This document shows, one piece after another, positions 22,301 to 33,111 of a stretch of DNA of 64,000 bases. The notes under the pieces are model-generated. The model did no database searches and had not been told where the DNA came from. It saw only the letters and a list, made by a program, of their open reading frames with translations. Each line of letters starts with the position of its first letter. The first letter of the stretch is position 1. This DNA is from Gonium pectorale (lineage: Eukaryota > Chlorophyta > Chlorophyceae > Chlamydomonadales > Volvocaceae): positions 579,492 to 643,491 of the forward strand of contig LSYV01000055.1 in the NCBI GenBank assembly GCA_001584585.1. Reading direction: 5' to 3'. A program made the translations under genes and the position numbers.

Positions 22301-25300
22301 TGGAGCGCGGACCAGAGGGTAGGCGGCCCCGACCCGCGGCGGCAGCCCCGAGGCCTCCGGCCGCAGCGCAGTGCCGTGACCACCAAGAACCTAGGAACCG
22401 GGTGAGTAGGGCCCGAGTGCTGGCCGGAAGTGCTCGCGCAACCGCAGTCCGGGTCGCTGCAGCGGTTCTGGACAGCAGGTGCCAGTCCCGAAAGATTGTT
22501 GACAGGTTCCTCGCCTGTGGGTGAGCAGGTGCACTGGCAGTACGTTAGGGACCTGGTGAAGCTGAAAGGCCGAACGCCACGAACAGCTTTCAATGGCAAG
22601 CTCTTTTTAACCCTACAACAATGTCCGGGAGCGCAAACGCACGCACACCTGCAGGCGCTTTTTCAGGCCCTCAGCGCCCAGGCGCGCTGCCTTCCCGCTG
22701 ACAGCCCGCTGCCGCCAGCTTGCCACCACAGCCGACAGCCGCATCCGGACAAGCCGGGTCTTTGCAAGGGCCAGGCGCCCAGTGGTTGCCTTCCGAGCCA
22801 CAGCGACCGAGCGCCAGCTTAGCAGTGCGATGGTCATCCTGTGAAGGGAACGCAGCGAGTACGCACGCAGCTCGCGAAGACGAATACGCGCCACCGTAAA
22901 AGCAATGGCTGAAAATTAAGAATAACAGCGAAGTAGAAGCTGCACAAAAACAGCACTGGATCCTTAGCTCGTAGAACTACAGCCTCCATGCGCATGCCGT
23001 CTGCTGCTCCTACCCTCTCAGGCTCACAGCATCACGACAACACGCACCTGCGGTTGGAAGCGCGCAGCAGGGCGGTCTCCAGCCGAGAGCGCCTCCAGTT
23101 GGTCCGCACCGTCATTGCCCGCCAGTTGGAAAGGACTGCCGCCAGACTGCGAGACCGCATCACCGCCAGCTGCCTCTGCAGCGCCACGCGGTGACGCCGC
23201 CGCTGCCGCGTTGAGCGAACCCAGGTGGCCAGCGTAAACGCCAGGAGGTTCCGGCTTCGGGACAGTACATGATTCGCCAGCCGCCGCCTCAGCGAAACAC
23301 GGACAGCGGCGTGGTACTGCCAGGCGTTGAGCACCTTGCGGCGGATCAAGGTGACGGTGGCACCTGCCATGGCATCCGCGGCGACGCGCTGCGCCTGGGC
23401 GGCCGAGGCGGCGGTGCGCCAGGCCGCAAAGGCTCGGCGGGTGGTCGCACGCCGCGCAAGCCGGGCATTCACGCGGCTGCTGCAGGCCGCGGCGCTCCAG
23501 CCGCGCAGCACAGCTACCGCCAGACGGGCCTCGCGGCGGCAAGCGAGGAGCGTTGCCTGCAGCAAAGAAATGAACATGGACACACAGCATCATGTGGGAA
23601 GTGCATCGCACGCCTCCGGCCCCAGAAGGCCAAGCCCGCTGCAGACAACCTACACCTCCCTCGCACTTTTCTAGGTTGACCTGAACCCCACCCACAATAC
23701 CTGGACTTCCCCACGGCGCGCAGCTTCGACGGCGGCCCTCCACGCGGTCATGATGGCCGGCAGACCAGCCTGCTTGACGGCGGTCAGCGCCCGCACCAGC
23801 GCAGCGCGGCCCACGCCGCGCTGGCTCGCGTCCTGGTGCCAGCCAGCGAAGGCGGTGGCTAGCATGCGTGCTGCGCGCCGCTGCGCCACCAGCAGCAGCA
23901 CGCGGCCGCGCCAGGCGCGGTGCGCGATGGCCTGCCTCCAGCCCACAAGCACTCTCGACATGACGGCGTGGGCACGGCGCTGCACACATGCGTGCACAGG
24001 AAGCGGTAGGTCAAACGAATTGGCACCCCTGAGGGAACAAGCGGCACCCTACCATGCATGGATTAGCAAGCACCAACGGGTACTACGAGTCTCGCACCTG
24101 CACGGCTACGAAGAGCTTGGAGACCGCACCAGCCACCCCGCGGGCGTAGCTCAGCCAGGAGAAGAAGGCGCGGTGTCGGAGGACGCGCTCTCGCTTATTG
24201 CGGAGCTTCGAGATGGCGGCCTTGTGGAACACGAGTATGACCACGGCGTGCCTGCGCGTCGCAGCCACAGGCAGAGGAGTTGCATCATGCTTGAGGGAAG
24301 GGCGTCTCGTCAGCTCTCCGCACCTCCGCCACGAGCCCCCGCCCCCGCCCCCAGGTGTCAAGTCAGGGCAGGTGTCATCAACTCAAACCTTTTTTACACA
24401 ATGCCTCATGGGCGGGCGCCGTGAGGCGCATGCGCTGTGATGATTCGGGGCTCCATATAGCGCCCTCACTACCGTATCGCTGGGTTAAGCTATGACGCAA
24501 GAATACCGCTGCCAAGGCCCAGCCACACCTACCTCCACGCAAGGAGGATGCGCCGGTGGCGCTGCCTCGCCATGTGGTCCGCAGCCACCTGCTGCGTGTT
24601 CCGCAGCCAGGCCTTGAACAGGGCCAGCATCTGGTCGCGCGCGGTGACATGGGCCGCCAGCGCCGCCAGCTCCTCGTTCATGTGCACCCGCAGGAACTCC
24701 ACCTGGGGGTTTAACATAATAAGGACGAGCGCCCTTAGTTTCTTGCCTAGGAACTTAGGGTGAAGGCTGCGAGCCCCGCCCTGCGGCCTCAATCCGCCCT
24801 AGGCCGGTAACTGACCTGAAATTCAACAGCCGGAAGTTGCCCAGCACCACTGCAAACCCGTTCTCAGCTACCCTTCACACCGGGACGGACACGGGCAGCG
24901 CGCACCTGGCTGATGGTGTTGAGCTTGAGTTGCGCTATCTCCTCCACGAGCGCAGCCAGCTCGGTCTCCAGGCCTTGGCGAAGAAGCTTTTCGTGGTCCA
25001 CAAACTTGAACCACTCCTATGTGACCGCAAATCCCAGGGAAGACCCCGCGTTCCGTAAGGTACCGGCTGTTGGCAAGTGCACCACGACATCAGCACGACG
25101 AGAATGCACCACCTACTTACAACAAATACGCGTGACGTAGGCTCTTAGCAAAGCAAGGCCCTCTCCCGGCCCGAATCGCCTGGGATACTCCGCCGCACGC
25201 ACCACGACGAGTACGTTGCTGATCCGGCGCAGGTTGGTGTCCTCCAACGAGCTGTCCTCTGGGATCACAGGGAGCAGCGAGCGCGGCGTCGGGGCGAACG

Positions 25301-26831
25301 CGGGTGCGGCCGCACCGCCGGAAGCGCCTCCGGAGGTTGTGTAAAAGCCCACGCGGGTGACATCCACCTCAAGTTGGACCTGGGGTAGTATTGCAAGGCA
25401 GCAGGTCAGAATAGTGTCTTGTGTATTTTCGTGCAATGCCAAAGCAGGTCTGCAGCAGACGGTGGATAGCAGACATTTCGGCTCCAGGACACACTGATCA
25501 CGTAAGCAAGCACATTAGGATTGCCGTTAGCCCGGTACGCACGTGGGGAAGCCGCCTGCTCCGAAACACCATGGGCAGCGTCGACCAGGACGCCGAGATC
25601 CACTCCTCGCCGACCACCTCCCACAGCTCCCAGATGCCCAGGTTCGAGTTGAAGAACACCAGTCGGTGGGGCGACTTGCGGCGTGGCTGCACCAGGCGGT
25701 TGCCGGCAGCGCTCGAGCGGAAGCCGAGGTACGGGCCCTGCACGACGGATCGGTCCAGGCGGGGCGCAGTACGTAGGCCTAAGCAGGTCAGGAACAGCAC
25801 GTGCAGTCTTCGCCAGGCAGTCCACACGGGCTTCAAACTAAGGAATGCAAATGATCCTCAACGGGCAACATGGAAGAACCGAATACTTCACGGCGCAAAT
25901 AACGCTGCAATCACAATTGCGAGCGGTGTGAACTGCAAACGTACCGCAGCAACCCTGCACGGACCCAGTTCACCCACCTGACGGATGATCTCCAGGTACG
26001 CGATGCCCTCTGCCTCTAGGTGCGCACCCTCGGGTGCCAGGTCAAGGCATGTGTGTATCTGGTCATTCTTGAAGGGCAGGCGGTCTTGGACTGCAATGTA
26101 CGGCCGGCCCTGCATACCGCCATGAGCATGACTGGGATCAGCGGCAGCAGCAGCGGCAGCGGCAGCACAGGACGGACATGTAATCCCAAGACCAACCTGG
26201 CGCGATAGCATAATCACGTCGCCGGTGTTGAGGCCAAGCTTGCGCTCGGTCGAACGGACCAAGCTGCGTGGCTCCATGCCTGCCAGAGTCCAGAAGCAGC
26301 GGCAACACATAGTGGACCTTTTTGAGTATAGGACACGTAAGGTCTGACGTGATAAGAGGGCGCAGCAGCTGACATGTAAGACGATACAGGCAACGCAATG
26401 TGTGCATACTCACATGCCCTACCTCCCGCTATACTTGTCCTCGTGGAGCCGCCCGGGTACACGGAGGAGTGGAAGGAGTGCTCCGAGCGTGGCGACACCG
26501 GCCGAGACCCAGCCGGGTCCCACCGTGTTACGTACAATGAGGACGCGCCGGGTATGTCAGGAGAGTTACGAGATGAGGGGAAGTCGATGGTGTCCCCCAG
26601 GTCTGCAGGCTCGGAGCAGGCCTCAGAGCGGGGCTCGCCTGAAGGCCCGTGGGGGAGTTGCAGACTGGGCTCCTCCTCCTCAAGCCCCGGGGCCTGGTCG
26701 GCACCCATCTGCTCTTCCGTGAGCGAATGGGGTGGTCCTCCGCCTGGAGTTGCGGAGGGCCCCGCAACAGCATTTCCGACATTTCCGTCATGCGCAAGCT
26801 CTCCGGGCCCAACAGCGTCCACTCCATCCAT
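16310..26831 (-). CDS. Giant Sfi1-like centrin-binding-type repeat protein, 20 exons
   Basis: Exons, 5' to 3': 26414-26831, 26197-26279, 25978-26109, 25543-25737, 25203-25379, 24906-25016, 24533-24702, 24098-24251, 23701-23979, 23048-23556, 22649-22838, 21140-22514, 20811-20980, 20321-20667, 20106-20202, 19819-19962, 19488-19710, 19244-19338, 18654-19074, 16310-18532. The product is about 2,500 residues. Order: disordered N-terminus (1-139); a beta-trefoil-like module (about 140-335) with GPYLGFRSSAAG and NLGIWELWEV; a short coiled coil; then 35 cores of AFxxW type in two blocks split by a linker of about 290 residues; then a disordered tail ending in an Asp/Glu-rich stretch. Of 33 intra-block spacings, 25 are exactly 33 residues, including across 11 introns. 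Sfi1 repeats bind centrin at centrosomes and basal bodies; that role is inferred. Exon 12 needs either a 64-nt mini-intron (21922-21985) or a 1-nt correction. The last exon may hide two frame-preserving introns. Confidence 0.85.
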
Positions 26832-27445
26832 AGCCACCAGGTGTAACGAGCTGAAGCAGCAAGGCTCCAATAGCCCTCAGAACAGAGGCAAGAGCAAAAG
26901 CGGGAAGCTGCCCTCCAAAGATGGAGGGGAAAATCTCAGTTGTTTGTCATACTCACTATCAATACTGATCAGGCGAAGGATGTCATGCTCAAGGTGGCGA
27001 GGCTCTGGATGGGAGGCTGCATACCTTTGGTTTCTATTGTTGTGTCAGCATCAATGAATCAACTGCTGCACTGTGACTATGCACCGTGGTCTGGGCAGAG
27101 ATGTAAGCATTTCACTGCCGTGGAATACTGCGGCCTTCTTGCCCTGCGGCGATCCAGCCCACCCGCAAGCTACGGTGTCTGCAGAAAGTCAAATTGTACT
27201 GTTTGCCCGATTATTTGGCTAGCTGGTGACCTAGTGTGCAGCTCAATTCCTTCCTCTCCCCTTCCCAGCACGGACCCTTGCACCAGCGTGACCTTTCACA
27301 TCTCCGTTGAATAGTGTTGCTTGCAGTTGAATCAGCCGCTGGAGGGGGCGGCGGGGCTCGTTGGCGGGAGTGGCCAAGCTCTAGCGCCTAGGCGGCTCTT
27401 GTGGCGTGTCAGAGGAGGAGCCTGAGGCGTAGCTAGCGGGAGGGA
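26832..27445. promoter_or_regulatory. Divergent promoter region, Sfi1-like gene / BUB3
   Basis: A 614-bp interval of moderate GC lies between two start codons pointing away from each other. I see no other gene in it, and upstream non-coding exons of either gene cannot be excluded. Confidence 0.55.
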
Positions 27446-29798
27446 ATGGCTGCGCCCACGGCGTACCTCGGAGAGCCTGTGGAGGCACCCCCCTCCGACG
27501 GTATCTCGCGTGTGGTCTTCAGCCAAACCAGCGACCTGTTGCTGGCATCTTCTTGGGACAAGGTGCGGAGCATGGTGTACGTGAAGGCCGGCTGCTGGGG
27601 CAGGCCGAGCAGTTCCGCAGGAGGGCGGGGTCCAAGACATACGGGACGAGACACGTGTGTGGGGTAGCGCTAGGCCCTGCGAAAGCTGCCCCAGGCTCCG
27701 CGTTCGCAATCCGTCTGCCCCCGCAGAGTCTACATCTGTACGATGCCGCGACCCGCCTGCCGCGCGCGTCTTACTCCCACCACGCGCCCCTGCTGGACTG
27801 CTGCTTTGAAAATGACTCCACCGTCTATGCGGCGGGACTTGATGGCCAAGTGAAGCGGTGAGCGCTGGCTTTTGTGGGCGCGGAGCGGGTCCGCAGCACG
27901 TGCTCGGCTGCTGGGCCGCGGGCGTGGGCTGGGCAGCGCCGCTCCAAAGGCGCCGCGGTGGAGCGTGCATGTCCCATCCGTCCGCGGCTGGTTGTGCGCC
28001 GCAACGCAGGGCGGCTCCAACTCCCATGCGCTCCGTTGACAGCACCACCCTCACCATGCCCGGACACTGCCCTACGTTGCTGCGCTCACACGGCCCTCCC
28101 GCCCCCGCCCCTTCGTGACCCGCAGGTACGACGTCGCGACCACGGCCAGCGCGGTGCTAGGGTCACACAGCAAAGCCGTGCAGTCGCTCGTGCACTTGGC
28201 GGAGAGAGGTGCGTCGATGGAGGCAGGCGCATGCGCCCGTGCTTTGTGGCACGGGTGCATGCGCCTGCCTCTGGGGAAGTCCGGGCCCGAGGTAGCGCGG
28301 AACTATCTTGTCGGCAGCGGCAGCTGCACATATGCGCCGTATGCGGCACGCAGCTCTACACGCTTGTCCTTTGGGTTTGCAGCGCCCCCATGATCCCCTC
28401 GACATCTAGCAAATGGAACTCCTCACCCGCTGGGCCCCATGCTCTCGGCTCCCGCCATGCCGCCTTGGCAGGCCTGCTCGTGAGCGGCAGCTGGGACGCT
28501 GGCATGCGGCTGTGGGACCCGCGGGCCCCGCCGGGCGCCAACTGCGTGGCGGCGGTGTCCCTACCGGGCAAGGTGTATGCCATGTCGGCGGGGAGCGAGC
28601 GGCTGGTGGTGGGCACTTCGGGAAGGCACGTGCTCATCTACGACATCCGGAGGTGAGGGCCCTGGTCGCAAGCAGGGCCCCTATAATGGCGAAGCTGCAG
28701 AGTGGGCTGCGCTTGCACGTGATGCGTGTCGCTTCGTTTGTCCCCTCCCCCCACCGTGCTCTGGGAGCTCCGCCGTACGGCCTGGCGCACGGGTGGCCGA
28801 GCGGGCTCCCTTGGCTCCCTGTGCAGGCTCGCCGGCGGGCAAGGCGGCGAGGGGCCGGAGCAGCACCGCGAGTCGTCCCTCAAGTTCCAGACGCGCTCGC
28901 TGGCGGTGTACACGGACGGGCGGGGCTACGCGCTGGGCTCGGTGGAGGGCCGCGTGGCCATGGAGTTCTTCGACGCTGCGGACGCGCAGGTGCGTAACCA
29001 GCGCCACCACCACCAACCCCAGGGGAAGTGGCACTGTGGCACCTGCGAGCAGTGCAGTTGCTCCCGGTGTCCTTTCACACTTCATATACAACGGCAGTCT
29101 GATGCGTCGTGCGTGGGGTGTTGCGCAGTGCGTCTGGGTGATTGGCTGGGCCGGTGCAAGGCTGTCGAGCCCGCGGTGTGCTTGCCTCCAGGCCAACAAG
29201 TACGCCTTCAAGTGCCACCGGCGAAACGAGAACGGCAAGGACACGGTGTACCCCGTGCACTCGATTGCCTTCCACTCAGGTACGGGAGTTACCTCGCGTG
29301 GATTTACCTGCCGTCGTGGTGTTTCTCTCCTGCGAAACCAGTGTGCTCGTGTTGCATGGCAGCAAGCGCGTGCCTGCGTCTGTTGGAGCTGCGGAACACC
29401 GTCAGCTTCTAATCCAGTGCCCTAAATGGTCACCTTGAAGTTTTATCCCGTCGCGGTACCTATCGGTAGCTCTTGCCGGCTGATATCTCGCTGCACCGTT
29501 CCGTGCCAAGCTCCTCGTCCGTTCGCCGCTGTTCGTAGGCTATGGCACCTTCGCCACAGGCGGCGGCGACGGCGTCATCTGCATCTGGGACGGCGACAAC
29601 AAGAAGCGCCTCTTCCAGACGGCGCGCTACCCCACCTCTGTCGCCTCCATGTGCTTCTCCCGGTCCGGCGAGATGCTGGCCGTCGCCGCCTCGTACGCCT
29701 ACGAGCAGGGCGAGCGGGACCACCCCGCCGACGCGATCTACATCCGGGCGGTGCAGGACGTGGAGGTGCGGCCAAAGGCCCGCAAGGCGGCGGCGTGA
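27446..29798 (+). CDS. BUB3: BUB3 mitotic checkpoint WD40 protein, 7 exons
   Basis: Exons 27446-27562, 27727-27857, 28126-28208, 28472-28652, 28827-28989, 29192-29279 and 29539-29798 join in phase to about 340 residues, the usual BUB3 length. The N-terminus contains [20 protein letters not shown] and SSWDK. Later family landmarks are [66 protein letters not shown] and [14 protein letters not shown]3 is a seven-blade propeller that brings BUB1/BUBR1-type proteins to phosphorylated kinetochore KNL1 in the spindle assembly checkpoint. RAE1 is the related alternative, but the KYAFKCHR and [10 protein letters not shown] wording is BUB3. It is divergent from the Sfi1-like gene. Nothing suggests truncation. 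Confidence 0.95.
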
Positions 29799-30118
29799 GG
29801 GCGGCGCGGGATGCCATACGAGGCGGGCGGTGGCGCGCGCGGGTACGCATTCAGGGTGCGCGGTGCGGAGGGCCAGCGTTGAGGTGGTGCAAGTCAGGGT
29901 TGCGAGTCCCTCTTGGCGTGCGGGTTGCTGGACGCTGGACAACGCGGAAAGTACCGCTGGGGTCGTCGTGCGTTCTAAGGCGTAGTTGGCGAGGTCCAGT
30001 CGGCATACGCTACATGGTTTTGGGGGACCCGTTGGGTGACGTGGATGGGGAGCGTACCGGCATTCTTACCGGTAGGCGTCGTGCCTACCTGAATCCATGT
30101 GACGCTTAGAAGTGCTGG

Positions 30119-30123
30119 TGTAA
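30119..30123 (+). terminator. Putative BUB3 poly(A) signal (TGTAA)
   Basis: The pentamer lies about 320 bp downstream of the BUB3 stop codon. Confidence 0.45.
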
Positions 30124-30648
30124 ACGCAATTTCGAACGTTGCCGCGGTTCCAACGGGACCATGGCGTGACCTTGCCTGCCTGATCTACCGTACATGTGAA
30201 GTGAGCAGCTTGATGCGTCCAGCCCCTTGCACGGCATTGCCAGGCCACTCAGGCTGTGACGCTGTGACATGAAATGCCGACATGCTACGAAGCACCCTTT
30301 CGTTCTAAGAAGTGTAGGGCAAGCACACAAGAGGGTGTGCGATCGGTCGCATGCACGTCTGCCACAGCACAGGCAAAAGGTCAGGAATCATGACTTCATG
30401 AGAGCCGTACGCACGAGATCCAACGTTCTCACATTCCCATAATCGGAACCACACCTGAGCTCCTCTCCAGAACACTCCACGTACGAACGCCTGCCAGACA
30501 GGACACGCCAAAATTGCCCAAGCCGGAGCACACTGCTAGCCACGTCGAAGATTCCGCGTTTCCCAAATACACCTGTAAAACATATGTGTCACACGTTGTG
30601 TATGAATGCGTCGTGTGACAAACAACATGTGACATACAACGGGAACAG

Positions 30649-30653
30649 TTACA
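30649..30653 (-). terminator. Putative methyltransferase-gene poly(A) signal (TGTAA on minus)
   Basis: TTACA on the plus strand lies about 355 bp beyond the stop of the minus-strand methyltransferase gene. Confidence 0.4.
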
Positions 30654-31007
30654 TGGCACATTCAGACAATGGACTGGGCAGCAGGCACACAGACTGCGAG
30701 GCGCGTCTAGGCATGTCCCTCCATCCTTCGGGAGCGGGCTCTTGTGTCTGAACCGTGGTCTTGGGCACCGACGGCTTAGGGCGAGGGCTCGGAGCGAGAC
30801 AAAGCACACATTGCATCCGCAAGGCACAAGGCACACAGGGGATATTCATTGGAGTGCGGCGCGCTGCCACACGAGCGCACAACCACAAGCGTACACAGAC
30901 CACCGCTGGCAAGATCTGTAACTGTATCGATACGGATTCACTAGATGGGACCTCCAGGCAACGAACCATTCACCGCTCTTTTAGCCACAGCTCTTGCCAG
31001 CGGGGCC

Positions 31008-32578
31008 TCATTGCTTGCGCCAAATGGTCATGACCTCCTGACCCGCCCTCGAGGGGTGGCTCAGCTCTGCGGGAACTGGCTCGCTGTAGATGCACTCAAA
31101 TCCTGCGGCACGGGGTTACGGGCGGCAGACACCCAGCCATCAGCCAACCATCCATGTCCAGATGCAGAACAAGGTACAGAGCATGCGGTCCAAGTGCCAC
31201 CACGACTAACGCTGCTGGACGCGCTCAAGCATACGGTACGGCGCCATTACGGTAAGGCGCCAGTCCACGATGCCAAGGTACTGTCTAGGCTGCATAAAAG
31301 CGACCGTGCAGTGGACAGGACACGAAAGCCCCAGTGCGGTAGCTTGCAAAGCTGCAGTCCATCACCTGCCAGTTATACTGCTGATCTCACCACGAATGAC
31401 GGCTTTCAAGTCCCTACCTTTGGGCACCAGCAGCTCGGTGTAGAGCTGCGGCGAGACGGGGAAGGGCGGGCCCACGTTGGGGTCCGCCGTGGGCCGGATG
31501 GGGAACACGAGCGCCACCAGGCAGCCCCCGGGTCGCAGGTGGCGGGCCCAGTGGGTCGCCCAGTCCTGCCGCATCGTGGGGTGCATGGCGCACCCGAACC
31601 TGCAGCGCGGCAACAAGAGGTTGAGCATGGCGTGCACGTGAGCAGGGTGGGCGGAGGCGCAGGGAATGCGGGAAGGAATGAGAAGAAAGATAAAGGGCAG
31701 CCAAGGGGCAAACACAAGGCCAGCTCTGACCGGTATCAATGGCAAACCTGCCAGCCGGAACCCGTACTTCCAAGAGTCTAACTCACGTGTAGTCGTATCC
31801 CACATCGTATCCGTCGCCGTCTGAGCCCGTCCAGGTGAAGAAGTCCCCGACGGTGATGCGCATGCTGCCCGCCAGCTGCCCACCATCCGCTCCCGCCATT
31901 GTTCCGCGGACTTCTTGCAGGTACCCGTCCGCCTCCCGGGCCGCTGTCTCCGAGAGCTCCAGGCCCACAACCTCAGTGGCTCCCGAAGAGAGGAAGACCG
32001 GGAGGTCATAGCCACGCCTGCAGCAGGGCCCAACAGTCCCCAGAGGGGAGAAGCGTATGTGCGTGTTGTGAAGTACATGCCGCTGGTCCGCGTGCACTGC
32101 ATGCGGCTGCACGTGCGGTCGCAGGCGGGCCTTACGCCGCATGAACGTGTTAAATATGGCGTGAGATGGAACGGGTTGTGGATAGCGCAAACGTTGGCGG
32201 AGTGGAGAACCTGCCGTTTGCAGTTGAAGGCTGGTTGGAAGTTTGCCCTAAGGCGAGTTTTGTGTCCGGGCCGCTCACCCACAGCCAGGCACGAGCACCC
32301 GCTTGCCCAGGACGCCAATCTGCTCCTTGCGAAGGAGGTCAACAAGTGCCGGCGACGCCGTCGACGCGTCCCACCGCTGCGAGCAGCACGCGCGTGGTGA
32401 AGGGTGAAGCGTGGAGCGCTGCAGGGCACAAAGGGCAGCCATCGCGTGGGCTTACCTGTCCCCGCCCCAGCCCCGAAGACCAGATCATCTCCCAGCGGTC
32501 GCTGTAGACCTCTGGCTCGGGTTCCGCATCGCGTGCTGGAGGGGCCGTGCCCACACCCGCATCAGTAGCAACAGACAT
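31008..32578 (-). CDS. Thiol/halide S-methyltransferase-like protein (TPMT/HOL family), 5 exons
   Basis: Exons 32456-32578, 32279-32376, 31787-32017, 31418-31599 and 31008-31102 join in phase to about 242 residues, close to plant HOL proteins. The SAM-binding motif I reads VLVPGCGRGYD. VVGLELSE follows as the acidic-loop strand, then GDFFTW, then DYTFGCAMHP, equivalent to the DYTFFCA signature of the family. HLRPGGCLVALVFPI is the next conserved strand, and the protein ends in TIWRKQ. Family members transfer the methyl group of S-adenosylmethionine to thiocyanate, bisulfide or halide ions, producing methyl halides and thiols; which substrate is used here cannot be read from the sequence. No obvious targeting peptide is seen, so cytosol is likely. 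The ATG at 32578 begins exon 1 close to the conserved DRWEMIW start. Confidence 0.88.
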
Positions 32579-33111
32579 CCTCCTATAGTTAAGGTGGCGG
32601 AAGCCTTGCGCGAGAGCGTGTGTTGTGCGGCAAGAAGTGCGGTTGAGCGGGAAGCCGCGAGCAAGAATCATGCAAACAACGTCACTACAGCGGAGCGTTT
32701 ATAGACCAGAGTGTTTGTCATGAGCAATGCTATGTCTGTATTGCATGCAGGTACTAGTACGCGCCCATTGGTTACTCGAGGTTGAGCGAGTAGACACGTA
32801 AATCATGTTGGGAGTAAACATGCGAACCTGCGTCATTATGTACTGTGTTGATGCTCGCAACGTCACTTCGGGAGGGCGCGACCCCCGGGACACAATAACC
32901 TAGCCGGCACACATACGCGATGCATGGCTCGCGCGTTCGGTCAACTTCGAGTCTCTGCGTACCTATCTTACAGGTACCAAAACTTTGCATCCATGGCCCC
33001 TGCTTCCCGACCAGCAGACCCACACGACCGCAACGGCATGAACCGAAAGGTGCACTGACACAGATCCTTCATTTGCGAGGCCTGGCGCACGCTACACCGT
33101 TGACAGCCATC
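32579..33111. other. Intergenic: NSE4 3' UTR and methyltransferase promoter
   Basis: Both flanking genes are on the minus strand. TTACA at 32968-32972 could serve as the NSE4 poly(A) signal (TGTAA on minus), 140 bp past its stop. The rest should hold the methyltransferase promoter. No gene is seen. Confidence 0.45.

Larger units (their letters stand above)
29799..31007. other. Convergent 3' UTRs of BUB3 and the methyltransferase gene
   Basis: Non-coding sequence of moderate GC. TGTAA at 30119-30123 (plus) fits BUB3 and TTACA at 30649-30653 (TGTAA on minus) fits the methyltransferase gene. No other gene is supported. Confidence 0.5.

Noticed and set aside
26528..26827. Alternative start of the Sfi1-like gene in another frame (MEWTLLGPES...)
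   Set aside because: It ends in a stop and cannot join exon 2 in phase. The frame starting at 26831 joins exon 2 exactly.
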